Source: Dipteronia dyeriana (Eukaryota; Streptophyta; Magnoliopsida; Sapindales; Sapindaceae). From it: DNA of 64,000 bases. Location of the stretch: the NCBI GenBank assembly GCA_032871835.1, contig CM065296.1, positions 4,598,001 to 4,662,000 on the forward strand, given 5' to 3'. Numbering within the stretch: position 1 is the first letter of the stretch; each line of letters opens with the position of its first letter. The translations under genes were made by a program, and so were the position numbers. Positions 10,433 through 23,000 of the stretch are shown in pieces. Under the pieces are notes generated by a model. It made no database searches and was not told the DNA's origin. It saw only the letters and a program-made list of their open reading frames with translations.

Positions 10433-12385
10433 TCAGCTTGGTGCAAAGCTGAGCAAGATTTCTGCTGCTATGCTCTCCAGGTTGAACTGTGGCAGTTCTT
10501 GACATTCTGCTTCGGCAGCTTCCCCTTGATCGTGAGAATCATTTTCGTCCTTGCAGCTTGTTGTGTCCTGGGAGAGAATGCTGTCGCTTCCATCAGTTGA
10601 GTCCTTTGGGTTGTTATTCTTGCCATCATCTATGAATGTTTGCAAGGTCAGAGCAGATAAGGTCAGGTTTTTGGTTTTCTCAAATCGGAGCTTGTTTCCA
10701 AGTGAAGGGACCTTTAGATGCTGTTACCTTTAGGTTCAGAATGAAGAGATTTCGAATTCGAAGAGCCCTGATAGCAGCTGCTGGGATTTTGGGGCAAAGA
10801 ATCCCCACTATTGTAACAATTGGATTCTTCTAATTTTGGACTTCTCGTAATTGTACTATCAAATCCAACATCTTGATGTTTTTCCGGGAAACCTGGACAA
10901 CTACTTCCTTTGCTTAGCCCCGGGACTCTGTCAAGACAAACTTCTTTGAAATTTAGAGCATTCGATCCAGTCATGAGAATCGATAATCCCTGACATAAAC
11001 AAGTATATGAGCCTTAATTAGACAGAAAGATGCCAATCCGCTTTGTTTTATCCAGTCAAATTGATTAAAAACTGTTAGTTACCACTAATAATTTGACATG
11101 GCTGGGTAGCAAAAGTAACACTTAAAGTATCTAATCATACATCACCGGGAATGACAAACGGTACCCGATCTCGTTCTAAGAGGAGACCTATTCCATGTCC
11201 AGAACAATCAATGCATCAAATGAATTAAAAATGAAATTGCCTAAATGAATTATACCTGATGCAGCAATGTTGGCTTTTCCGTGTCCCCATTGGTTGAAGG
11301 GCTTAAATCCTGAAATGTATCTGAGCTTCCAACCGTAGGTTCTTTCAAATCATTCTCCTCAGTGGTACTATTCGATTCCAACGAACTTGCAACACACTTC
11401 TTAACATCAACTTCAAAAGCTTTGTCTTCTGCAGACCGGTCAATGTTCAGATTTATTTGTTCAGATGTAACAAACAGATTGGCTCCAACAACTGAAATTA
11501 CTTCAGTGTCATTAGATCTTTGAGACGGTGTGGATTCCACATCAGCCACCTCAGAAGGCTCATCCATATATTCTTCTGGGAGTTTTTCAAGATCAAGATT
11601 TCTCATTGGTTTTTTTTCAACTGTGCGGAAATTTTCATTTCCTATACCATCCACCAAAAATGAACCACCGGAGCCTTTAAACTCTCTGAGTGTGACAAAA
11701 GGACGCAAAGAAAGAGCTAAGTACTCTTCGTTGTAAGCTAGACCGGTGGCATATGCTGGCCTCAACGGTTTCCCTTCCAAAATAGAACAATTTGACGGAT
11801 CATCTTTGAGCAGTACCCTTTCGGAACTAAACGTCAGCACTTGGGCCTGTGAACATGCCCTTCTCCTTATTTCTTGCATTGACAATATTTGGATACTATA
11901 CAGTTTATGGAGAGCCTGAACCTGCATCGGACATCATTTCGTATAATTAATAACTACTTGAAAACGACATAGACACTTTCTATCGTAATTTTGTAAATCC
12001 AAAAAAGGAATAAAGTATGTTAACTTCAGATTGGTCACCGATAGGCAGAGATGGAAACCTATTAATATTATTGATTGTCGAAAGATAACAAGTGAGAGAA
12101 GTGCTTAGAAAAGGATAAAACAGTAATCACTGAACGCAACCCCATATAGCCTCTTAGAACATAAATTGATTCTATTGGAAGAGGTTTCAAATCCACAGTA
12201 GCTAAGAATATGATTCTACTGTTTATAACATTGCAACCATTTAGAATTTCTTTGGAGGATCCAAATTAAACTCAGCAAAAGGGAACACAAAGCAATCGAA
12301 TATATAGGGAGGGTATTACGTAGGAGCAAACCTGATCTTTAAATAAGGCTTCGTGTTGCATCATTGTATTTCGTATCTGATCCAT
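10433..12385 (-). CDS. DUF863-like plant protein, four coding exons
   Basis: Exons on the reverse strand: 12385-12332, 11921-11256, 10989-10728 and 10629-10433. All junctions are GT-AG and the phases agree, giving 392 residues. The N-terminus (MDQIRNTMMQHEALFKDQ joined to VQALHKLYSIQ) is the HEAxFKxQVxxLHxLYxIQ signature that opens plant DUF863-type proteins. The rest is Ser/Glu/Asp-rich and looks disordered. Its molecular function is not known. Short first exon and position suggest the 5'UTR lies upstream toward 13.0 kb. Oddity: after the TGA at 10433-10435 the same frame stays open for 62 more codons, to 10241. The hAT fragment begins about 30 bp beyond. The stop could be a recent truncation, or the original 3' end could have been altered by the insertion. 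Exon structure is inferred from sequence alone. Confidence 0.7.
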
Positions 12386-12767
12386 GTTGACAAGCTCAGA
12401 ACCAAAATCACACTACACTTCATCAGCAAATTGGGTAACTAGAAGCAAACTGATGGACATCGAATCTCTACTTGGATAAAGTATCTGTAATTACATATCA
12501 CGAACAAAGCTAAGAGCCCCGTACCAGGAACACTAGGGATAACTAAACAACGCAAAATGTAACATCAACATAACATCATGTAAAACAGAAATCAAAATTC
12601 AATTGTGAAGCCTCAACTGTATATTTACATAATTTCTTCAACGAAACAACCGCCGAGAACAAGCACACCCTCCATTGTAATGCTTATATAGTATCCACTG
12701 CCCAAATCATCACACTAATACACTTGAAAATTCCATTTCTACCTATCAAATTTAGAGTTTTGAAAGC

Positions 12768-13032
12768 ACTTTACTTCAAAGAAAAAAACACTTCATGTGT
12801 TTTCCACTTAGCTTCAAATCAATTCTTGAATCTAACAGTGTATAATAACAACAAGCAGCTTTGATCAAACTAATTATAATTCAGAAAAAAAAAAGTACCA
12901 ATTTCACATCAATTGTAAACAAGGATTCTGAATTGAACTCAAGTCCCACATGTCACTCAAAAAATTCACACCCAATAAGAGATAATGTAAATTGCATTGA
13001 CAGAGAAGTGAAAAAAAAAAAACAATTGAAAT
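12768..13032. repeat. Segment duplicated at 2940-3225
   Basis: This lies upstream of the DUF863-like coding start, probably in its 5'UTR or first intron. Its counterpart sits next to the 3' end of the ClpB4-like pseudogene, which defines the length of the duplicated unit (about 9.8 kb). Confidence 0.85.
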
Positions 13033-13734
13033 CTACCTCTGTTATCGGATCTGCTTCTCTGTTATCGTTACAGTTGCAGCCTTGCAGGGTTGTTTTTGGT
13101 TCTTTTTGTGGTGTTGACGAGGATGATATAAATATATAAATATAGTCGGTTAGTCACAGAAGGAGAAGGAGATATTTTATAATTTTATTTTGAATGTGTG
13201 TGGATTGAGAGGTTTTTATCTGTTTGTGCAGATTCATGTAGCTCGATTGCAACTATGACGAGAAAAAGATTGCGGTGTGTACTAAAACAGGTTGCGCCAA
13301 TGAGAGTGTGACAGGTGGCGTTCTGTCGGAGAAATATCAAAATCTTTGATTCGCTGGCAACTGTTGTACTTTTATTCCAAGAACCTCCCGGTTTATAAGG
13401 AATATTCTCCGCGCGCCATCGCCACGCGACTAGAAGTGTGTTGAGTCATGAGTGTGAGTCCTTCGTGATTGGATTCTCTATTCTCTATTTTTCTTGGGTG
13501 TGGAAAATTTATTGAGCGAAATACACGGTATATTTTCCATTGCGACCATACCGTATTATGTTACGATTATATTCGGAGATACATGTAAGTTTTTATTATT
13601 TGGTGTATTCATTTGTGTATAATTGTATATGTAATTTTTAATCCACTAAAAACACCCATTTGAGCCATAAAATATATACACGTTTTAATTGAAATCCATT
13701 GAATTGATTATATTTTTAGATGGGTTCAATATCG
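13033..13734. other. Upstream region of the DUF863-like gene
   Basis: No protein-coding gene seen. The stretch to about 13440 is less AT-rich than its surroundings and contains an oligo-Arg/Ser-codon-free, mixed sequence expected of a promoter and 5'UTR. No unambiguous TATA box on the reverse strand was assigned. 13500-13734 is plain AT-rich spacer. Confidence 0.4.
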
Positions 13735-15190
13735 TTAGATTTTTTATAGAGGTTTTAGTCAAAATAATAGTAACGAGGTTTATTGATTTTATCCAATATT
13801 AACATTTTTTAATGTTTTTACCTAAAAATTGGATGTGAAGACCAAAGTACCCCTTATTATTTTATTTACCTCTTTTCTCTCATTTGGTCTTAACTCAAAA
13901 TCATTTTTCTCTCTCTTCCTTCTTTCTCTCTTTAATCTCTTCTTTCTCTCTTTCTCTCACGGGCTCTCTTCTCTTTCCACCACTTTTTTTTTTCTTGCAA
14001 CAAGATCTCCTCTTCAAATCGATCTCTTCTCTCACGGCTCTCTCCTCTTTAGTCCAAACATTTTTTTTTTGTTCATCCTCTCTCTCATTTGGTTTACAGA
14101 TCTAGGTTGTGAATATCCAATTCAGATTTGAGTGTTAACTGTTGATTTAAGGTTGATTGTGGTTGTGTTTAAGTTTCGGTATTGTTTGTTTAAAAGAATT
14201 TTCAGATTTTGCTTTGTTTAAATTTTTTTCCAAAGTTTAAAAATTTATGGGTTTTTTTTATTTTGAACTTTTTTCAGATTTTAAAAAAATTCCAGATTAT
14301 GTTTGCTAATTATTTTTTTCAAATTTGATTTTGTTAAAGAAAAATTCTAGGCATTTTTTATTTTGAAAATTTTCCAGATTATTTTTATTAATTAATTTTT
14401 TTCCATATTTGATTTTGTTTAAAGAAAAAATTCCAGGTTCTTTTTTTTATTTTGAACATTTTTCAGATTATGTTTGTTACTTTTTTATTCAGATTATGTT
14501 TTTTTATTTAAATCCAGATTTTGTTCCATTAAAATAAAAATTCATTCATAAAAAATAATATTTACTAGAGATCCATTTTTCAAAGATATTTTTTTCTTGT
14601 ATGAGGAAATTTGGAAAATTTCAACATCTATTCAAATATGGAAATTTTTCCAGATTTTTTAAACACACTAAACCACCAATTAAACACACTACGACAACCC
14701 AATTAAACACACCAATGCAGACCTATTAAACACATAGAGACATATTAACTAAACACACCACACGTAAATTAATTAAACATACCGCGATAACCCAATTAAA
14801 CACACCAGGATAACTTAATTAAATACATGAGCAAAACAATTAAACATATCAGAGCAACTCAATTAAACACACCATGGAAAATCAATTAAACACATTAAAG
14901 CAACACTAAATTAAACACACCAAATCTAACACAATTAAACACATCCGGGAAGAAGAATAAGAATAAGAATACTAGAAGTCTAAGAAGAAGAAGAACAAGA
15001 AAGAAAAAAGTTATTTTTTTTTGGGAAAAATGAAAAAAAAATAGAGATTTTTTTTTTTAATATATAAAGAAGGGTAATTTTATCCAAATAGTGGATATAT
15101 TGATAGAAACAATAAAAATACTAATATTAGATAAAAATAATAAGCCCACTAATTTTATGGTTAGTTTTAAAGTTCTACCTTTTTTATATC
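13735..15190. mobile_element. Non-autonomous element with long terminal inverted repeats
   Basis: About 13735-13870 and the reverse complement of about 15060-15190 align over roughly 130 bp. Both read as a TTTATTRATTTTATCYAATATTARYATTTTT-like core followed by a TACCCCTT/TTACCCTTCTTT block. The inside has a CT-rich block (13880-14085), poorly ordered T-rich repeats with TTCAGATT motifs (14190-14530), a tandem array (14655-14950) and a GAAGAA/A-rich block. There is no transposase. Long diverged TIRs suggest a MULE-type family. Ends and target duplication are not resolved. Confidence 0.6.
14655..14950. repeat. Degenerate tandem array around CAATTAAACACACC
   Basis: About twelve copies of AATTAAACACAYC are separated by 8-14 bp of variable sequence, an average period of about 20-27 bp. 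Spacers are not uniform in length and are not flanked by cas genes, so this is a decayed minisatellite within the element. Confidence 0.85.
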
Positions 15191-16376
15191 TTTAATGTGA
15201 TTTATTAAATGTATTTTTAAACAATTAATTTGACTATTTCACTAACAATGTTACCGTTCTTTAAATTAGTTTAGAATTAGCTTTAAAAAATAATTTAGGA
15301 TTAGTTAATGATTATCATAATACTCTTATTTCTAATAATGATAATTATAGTCTTGAATTCTCGGATAGTTGAATGTAATTTGATTCTCTATTGATGTAAT
15401 AGGTATTAATCTCTTAAAGAAATTTGACGGGGCAACTTTATTAATAATTTTCTTTGATTGCGTTTTGTTATCTAATTATTCTATTAATTAACTAATAATT
15501 ATTGATTGTAAATTTTACTTGATCATAAATAAATAAAAAAGCTAACGTCAAAGAATATATATTCCATGATATTGAATTGTTTAAGATGAAGACATGTTGA
15601 ACTATGAAAACACGTTTTGACTATTTGAAGCATAGTGGTGATGGTACATATATACAATTTGTTAATCTATTTCTTATTCATTAATCCAAATTGGGCCATT
15701 CATTAATCTCTTATAGTTCACATGATATTCGTTGAAAAGACTTAATCAAATATTAAATTAAACAACAAAATGGAGACATTTAGTGAATATAAAATAAAAA
15801 GGAGGAATCAAGTATTTGAATTAATGGGGAGCACGATCATACTTTATGAATCATATCACAATTATATAGATTATTAATCATCAATGAGAATCGGTGTAAA
15901 TAATATAATTGGGGTCCCCTTTTATGATTTATATTACTGACTTAAAAAATGACCTATTTTTATTTAAAAAAAAAATCGATAACACAGAATATAAATATGT
16001 TAACGGTATATTAGGTTTATCGATATTATTAGGTTTATCGATATTAAACGCTATATATACGGTTAATGATTATAAACAATAGATATCTACTTTTATAATT
16101 CTTAAAAGAAAAATTAGTGACACGTAAACCTTTGTCATGGACACGAAAGGGAATAATTGAATCCTAAGAAATCCTTTTTCACTCATTTAAAATATTTCAC
16201 AATTTTTTTTTTCTGCCACTTACTATTGGTCAAAACAAAGTATTTGAAAGAGACACGTTTAAATGTCCAAAAAAATTGTTATGTAAACGTGCAGTGATAG
16301 TATGATTACGAGAGTTGTTGCTTTGATTTGAAGGTTTATCGAGTGATTGAGAGTTGATTAGGAAAAATTAATACTA
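15191..16376. other. AT-rich spacer, no gene seen
   Basis: Very AT-rich, with no open frame of interest and no clear repeats other than a short AGGTTTATCGATATTA duplication near 16013-16045. Confidence 0.6.
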
Positions 16377-16385
16377 ATTTATAAG

Positions 16386-16485
16386 GGGAATTTAGTAAAA
16401 ATGTCCCATCTAAGGGGTTTTATTGTAAATATATCCTATATAGGTATAAAGTTATAAAAATATCCCAAACTTTCAAAAATACCCC
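16386..16485 (+). repeat. MULE left terminal inverted repeat
   Basis: Pairs with 24345-24444. Shared blocks include GTAAAAAT, CCCATCT, CCTATATAGG and ATAAAGTT, at roughly three-quarters identity over the first 85 bp. Confidence 0.9.
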
Positions 16486-16670
16486 AACTTAAATTATAAA
16501 CACCATATTTATTATAATTATTACTTTTAACCAACCAATTATAAAAAGGAAAAGAAAAGAAGTAAACTAAACATTGTTTATATTGTTTATATTGAGGTCT
16601 TGTAAACAAAAATTCCATTTGGATACATTATAGTGTTGATAATGTGAGTTTTTTTTTTGGGTTACATGAA

Positions 16671-17103
16671 ATTGGTCTTCGGGTCAATGGTGACCCGATC
16701 GGGTCACACATGACCCGAAGATCAATTTTAATAGCTTCAGGTAGGGGGCAACCCGAAGCCATTAAATTTGGTCTTCGGGTCACATATCCTGACATAGTGG
16801 CATCTTGATACCGCCGGAAACGGGAAAAAAAGAACTTAAGAAATCCACCCGGGAATCAAAAAAATTGAAAAAATGGATCTATGTCCAACGTATCACACCT
16901 ACCAAGAAAAAGCATTTTGTTTTGGTTCGACCTGTAATCACATATGAAATATCGAACGGTATAAATTTAGCAACACTCTTCCTCTTGACCCGAAGACCAA
17001 TTTTAATGGCTTCGGGTTGCCCCCTACCCGAAGCCAAAAAATTGGTCTTCGGGTCAAAGGTGACCCGATCTGACCCGATCGGGTCACCTTTGACCCGAAG
17101 AAG
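16671..17103. repeat. Fold-back element in the MULE leader
   Basis: Arms of about 115-125 bp (16674-16790 and 16988-17103) are inverted copies of each other, separated by about 190 bp. Each arm also contains short palindromes built from GGGTCACC / GGTGACCC and TGACCCGAAG / CTTCGGGTCA. The RNA or single strand could form a long hairpin. It lies between the left TIR and the transposase, so it may be a nested MITE or part of the element's promoter region. Confidence 0.85.
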
Positions 17104-17156
17104 AAAAAAAAATTAATTCACACTGCTTATGTTTGATGTAGTAAAGTTTATTTTAA

Positions 17157-19612
17157 TTGATGTTTCCAGGAATGAAGACGACAAATGTGCAATTGGTTTT
17201 GAATTGGGGGGGAGAATGGAAAAGTGATCACGGTGTATATTGGTACGACGGTCGGAGAGGACGGGCATTTGATTTTCCAAGGAATGCAAATTATGATCAA
17301 CTATTAGATATGGTCTACCGCGTGATCGGAATTGGTAGAAATCATTATCGGGTTACTCTTACGACTGTTGCACAAACCATTCGTCCTAGTTTGCCTATTG
17401 AGATTATTGATGATGATGATGTTGCATTGTTACTGCGCCGAGAGCATGTTGACCCTCTAGTTTGCATAAGTGTTGAGCAAATCAATGATTATCATCCAGA
17501 AGTGAAGCAGAAATTTCATCCAGAATCACCTCACAGCCCATACCATGCAACTGAATCTGATTTCCAGCACACCGTCGATATGCCTAACACAAATGCCCAT
17601 TTGGATGATATTCGAGAGGGTTTTACAGAAACTGCCAATAACGGTGATTCCCCTCATCGTCATTTTGGTTTTCATGATACCACAGAAAATGAAAATGGTC
17701 ATGTGCATAAGGTATCAGAACCACAGTTTGACTCTATTTCTGGTCAAGTTCCTATTTGCTCTGATGATCAATTTACCCATATCCAGAGGCTCGTTCCACC
17801 TCCATCTGCATCATATTCTATTAATTTTGGTGAAGTTGCACCTACACTTGTTGATATGTATCTTGCAGTGGGTGAATTGTTTGAAAGTAAGCGGCAATTG
17901 CAGTCATAATTAGGTAGGTATGCCTTTGCCAACCGGCTTCAGATTAAGGTGATGAAGTCAGACCCAACACGTTATCAAGTTTGGTGCATTGTTGAGGAAT
18001 GCAAATGGCGATTGCGTGCAGTTAAGGTTGCTAATTCAGTTTATTTTTAAATTAGAAGATTTGACCATGAGCACACATGTTCCAATGAATCACGATTTCC
18101 GCATGAGAGACAAGCTAGTGCACGGGTTATAGGGGAACACACAAAGGAGAATTTTTGTGATCATCGTTTATACAAGCCTAAGGAAATTATACAAGACATA
18201 CAGAAAGAGTTTGGCATCTCATGTAACTACCACAAAGCATACCGAGCCAAACATATTGCCTTAGATGAGGTTCAAGGAACACCGGTTGAGTCATACCGAA
18301 TTTTGCCATCATATTTGTACATGTTGGAGCAAACTAATCCTGTAACTATTACAGACGTCCACACAGATTCGGCTAATAGTTTCATGTGTATGTTTTTTTG
18401 CCTCAAAGCCTGTATAGACGGGTTTCTGTCTTCGATTAGACCTGTAATTGCTATTGACGCAACATTTTTGAAAGGCCCTCATGCATGCGTCTTATTTGTG
18501 GCAGTGTGTTTGGATGGAAATGACCAAATATTTCCTCTAGCTTTTGGTGTTGGTGATTCGGAGACAAATGAAGCTTGGGAATGGTTTCTAACTAGGTTGC
18601 ATCGTGCCGTTGGCGAAGTTGATGATTTGGTTATTGTTTATGATAGGAAAAATAGTATTATCACCGATGTGGAAAAAGTGTTTCCAAAATCATTCCATGG
18701 CGTATGTGCGGTACATCTAGAACGGAATATGCTTGGACGCTATGGAAAGAATAAGGTACTAAAAGACATCTTCAGAAAGGCAGTTAAAATTTATCGGGTA
18801 AATCAATTCACACGATGTATGGAGCAATTGGCAAATATAAATTCTGAAGCAGCTATGTATATCACGGATGTCGGATTTGAACGGTGGGCACGAGCATACA
18901 GTCCAAGGAAAAGGTAAAACCTAACGTCATCCAACATTGCAGAGGCCATGAATAATGCAATTAAAGTTTGTAGGGAATTGCCTATTACCAGAGTTATTGA
19001 CTACATCAGAGGGGTTCTCCAACGGTGGTTCTATGATCGTCGGACATCTGCAGGTAAACTTAAGTCGACATTGACAACCAAAGCAGATGTAAGCATAGGT
19101 GTGAAGGCCGAAAAGGCACGTTATCTAACGGTCTACCCGATCACATATTACTCATTTCTTGTTAAGGATGGAGATTTGGATGGAACTGTTGATTTGACAT
19201 CAAAAACATGTACTTGTAGAGAATTTGACATGGACGGACTTCCATGTGAACATGCATTGGCTTGCATTAGGGTCCGACGATTTTCATATATAGATTATTG
19301 TTCACCTTATTACTTTAGTGCATTTCTTGCTACAACATACAGTGGAGAAATTCATCCAGTTGGACACCCTCCTAAATGGTTGGTTCCAGAAGATATTGCA
19401 TCAAAAGTTGTTCTCCCACCCGTCGACCGACGCCTTCCAGGAAGACCTAAAAAGAACCGTATTCTTTCATTTGGTGAGGCAGTAATCAATCAAGATGTAC
19501 AACTTGTCATCGTAATGGTCATAACAGTCATTCATGCACATACTCGAGATCGTCTAGACCATTAACAAGTACGAGTGGTGTTGGTGAGGGAAGCGGATCA
19601 CACAATGTTTAA
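17157..19612 (+). pseudogene. MuDR-type transposase, inactivated
   Basis: One frame runs through with three stops (17907 TAA, 18048 TAA, 18915 TAA) and a late frameshift near 19490. In order it has an N-terminal domain, a MuDR DNA-binding region near 17910-18080 (FANRLQIKV, CKWRLRA, HTC) and the MULE catalytic domain at 18440-18720. The first catalytic Asp is in AIDATFLKG, the second in VIVYDRKNS, then a VHLERN motif. A SWIM zinc finger lies near 19200-19270 (CTCREFDMDGLPCEHALA). A CHRNGHNSHSC zinc knuckle appears only after the frameshift. The first two stops could come from CAA codons by C-to-T change; the third looks like a former Tyr codon. A splice acceptor (TTTCCAG) just before 17170 suggests a 5' intron. 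It should not yield active transposase. Confidence 0.9.
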
Positions 19613-20034
19613 TGTTACTATTTGGTGCAGTAACTTGGTGTAGTGAGTTGATGATTTGGTCATTTTTTTTCTTTTATGATTTGGTATAGTGATATGATGA
19701 CTTGATTATTATTTTTCTCTTTATATTAAGTGCAGTTAGTTGGTATAGTGAGTTGTTGATTTACTAAATGATTTGAGTGATTTGAGTAATTTTGGTGTGG
19801 TGAGATGATTTACTAAATGGATTGTGCAGTTATTATTTTGTGCATATTTACTAAAATTTGACAGAGTTTCCTTTGTATTTTGAACAAAGCCATGTCATTT
19901 TCTGTACCTGCAAACCTGCAAACAAGACACTCCCAATATCCACAGCACTTCTCAACTCCCAACATTTAAGTTCACACACATTTACTACCACGACAAATAC
20001 AAACAGAATTCTCAGTAATTAAACAAACAATCTG
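19613..20034. other. Convergent 3' spacer inside the MULE
   Basis: Non-coding. It contains a loose tandem of TTGGTRTAGTGAGTTGATGATTT-like units at 19625-19845, then a plain stretch that probably supplies the 3' ends of both MULE genes. Confidence 0.6.
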
Positions 20035-23000
20035 TTAATTACAATCCTTTTCAACTAAGTTACCTTCAACTATATTATTACAAGGTACTTGTTTAGAATT
20101 TTTAAAAATTTCAGTTGCAATTTTAACTCTAAGGGCTGGTCCATCTTTAGCTTCAAAGTCGAACGGTTTCCCGGCCCACAAGTACTCCAAGAACTTGAGA
20201 GCAAATATCCCACAGTCCGACCTATTTTATCCAAAACAAATAAATATATCCAATATAAGTGTCAATCAAACTATTTAATATAGTATTAGATGACAAAAGT
20301 TGGAGGTATACCCATTCCCTTGATTTGGAATGTCTTTCTCGGGTATTTGTATAGCAAATGACAAAGCATCATTATAGATATCCGGCATTGTGTGCACCAA
20401 CAAAGAAGGTAACATCTTTCTAAGGCAATATATCCACTTTGTAATCTCCAATACACTATTGATTTCTGGTAAAGAATCATATATTGTAATGACCCATTCT
20501 TTCAAGTCGACAGCAATTGCAACCCAATGATTTCCGTTTACGTTCGCTGGAAACAAAATCTGCACATGGTATCAAATCAGCATTATATAAATTAAGTCTT
20601 TGAAATAGAATAATATTAGATTCGTATAACATGCCTAAATTTACTTACAAGATTGACTTTCCGCCAATGTTCCCACGCTTCAACCGGTTTCTTACCGATC
20701 ACATAATCTGTCATTTCACTATCCCATTTGTAGGTTTCATGCTTGAACTGTGTTTTATTTTCCACAAGTAGTGACCACCTACCTTGAATTCTAGTCTGCA
20801 ACACTTATAAATTATGGTTAGAATTTGTGATTGTATTTCATATAAATTATGATATAAGTAGATACAATTACCATGAATGTGTAATCTAGTAACACAATGT
20901 TGTGGCTGTATAACTGAGGAAAGAAAAATGCACGCCGCCGCATGAGACGACAATATGTCTCCATATGCTGTAAAAAAAAAAATGTAACCAAAATGGTTGA
21001 TGCTTACGATATAAAACATGAATTCAAGTATATAACTTACATCTCCATCTAACCATCCAATTTTCGATAGCAGTATTTCAAACCAATAAGGATTTGCTCC
21101 AAATACACCGGCGTGCATTCTGTGAAGTTTCAACAACATAAACATGAAATTTAAATGACTTTTCTAGCATTGCTCAATTAGTTCATAGTATCATAATAGC
21201 ACATACCTAGTGTTCATATTGTTGTCGTTGATCCATGAGTTCATTGAACGTAACACATCCTCCTCTAACAGGCTATCTCTTCCGAATTCCGGCATTTTGG
21301 GTTTTCTAGGCCGCTTAGTTGTAGGATCAATGTACGGGCTAACGGTATAGGCCGACCGCTTTTGATCTCTAGTTACTTTGATGGTAATCTTGGGTGGCCT
21401 TGATAGTTGCTTCACATCGTCGCTTGGTTCAGAATTACCTTTGGCCATTTCAGGAGACGGAAAAACACAGTGAAATGTAAATGGCTGAAAATGTATGTTG
21501 TTATTTTGGCTCAAGTTGATTACATCAGTATCCACATTATGACATGTCTGCATTCAATTTCATAAAAATTGTTAAATACTAATAATAATAATTAAGACAA
21601 ATTGTTTAATCACAATTAACCTTTTCATTCTTTGACTTGCATATAAGCTCGGATAAGCGAAGAAATCCTATACTCATCTCGTTCTTCATAGAAGTCATCT
21701 CGTCACGTACTTCTTGTTGATATTCATCTTGCTGTGTTTGAATCTTCTTCAATCGTATTTCCATCTCTTTCAATCTCTTCCATCCTTTCTTACTTTCTCC
21801 TTGGTCTTTTTTAAATGATGTAGGATTAACTTCTTTTTTCATCTCATAACCAACATTTGAATGTTGTATATCATCCTTACAATCATCATATATTTTTTCA
21901 GCACCCCCATCAACATTGTCAATATCCTCCTGAACATCAACCTCAAAATCATCATCATCAACACCACAATCAAACTTCTCCGGTGATACAATCATTGGAT
22001 CAATTGGAATTTGGCTTTGATCGATACTAGCTCAATAGGGTTTCCTAATTTCTTCATCGGAGGGGACTAGATATTTGAAGATAGTGAGCTACAATATATA
22101 TATATATATGAGAATTATAATCAAACATAAATAAAGTTAGTTAAACGTAAACAACACTAAGGCATTCTTACATTTCTATACTTGAAAACGTTATCATATA
22201 ACTCTACATAACTGGGAATCCCTGTGCATTTCCAATTCAAAATTCTAGGAGTGACATTATTTACCCTTGATGCATACCCAAGCATAGTCCATTTGGGTAT
22301 TGCTTCGATTGCCCATACCTGAAAATGAAATAAATGAGTTCATAGTAGCTCCACAACCACATGCATGATGTCATTAAATAAATCACAAAATACCACACAT
22401 CACCTGGAAAGCTGTGACAAACCCATAAACATTGTACTTCTCAGCTTTCCGCTTTGCTGGAGACTCAAGACGCTCCTTGTACTTGTCATCACGACCAACA
22501 ATACAAGTAGAAAGAGAGTCAAATGTCCTACCGTATAAGAATGTTCCCCATGGAAAACTATTAAACGCATCTAAGTCATCCACTAATTGTAGCGCCCAAT
22601 ACATAATGGCATTCCTATCGTCCTTACCAACCAAAGTCATCTCCAAAAAAAGTACTAAAGCCAACTTCACCATATCATCGTCACTAACATTATTATCAGG
22701 ACCAAGATTCCTAAACCAATTAGTAAACATTTTTACATTAACTTTACCATCTCGAAAGTAGGATCGGAGGATCCTTTTATCCATATGTTTGGTGATGTAC
22801 GATGGTGATTTACATGAATCTCCAAAGGTAAGCCCAGTAACCAAACAAAACTCCACCGCGCTAAACCTTATCACCTCATTTCCAACATAGAACCACAAAG
22901 TCGATGCCGTGTCATCAACATCCCTAACATGACACTCCCGAAGCAAAATATGGTGACAAAACTGCCCAGACAATACCATATCACTCATATCCAAAAAATA

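Noticed and set aside
14655..14950. Regular repeats with spacers, superficially like a CRISPR array
   Set aside because: Repeat units are degenerate, spacers vary from 8 to 14 bp and are AT-rich, and the setting is plant nuclear DNA without cas genes.
16805..17116. 103-codon open frame on the plus strand
   Set aside because: It runs through the fold-back arms, so the frame is a by-product of the inverted repeat sequence.
20035..20312. ULP-like protease lacking its catalytic Cys
   Set aside because: The frame ending near 20275 seems to lose the Cys, but a GT-AG intron (20311-20222) joins it to an exon that restores SDCGIF in phase.
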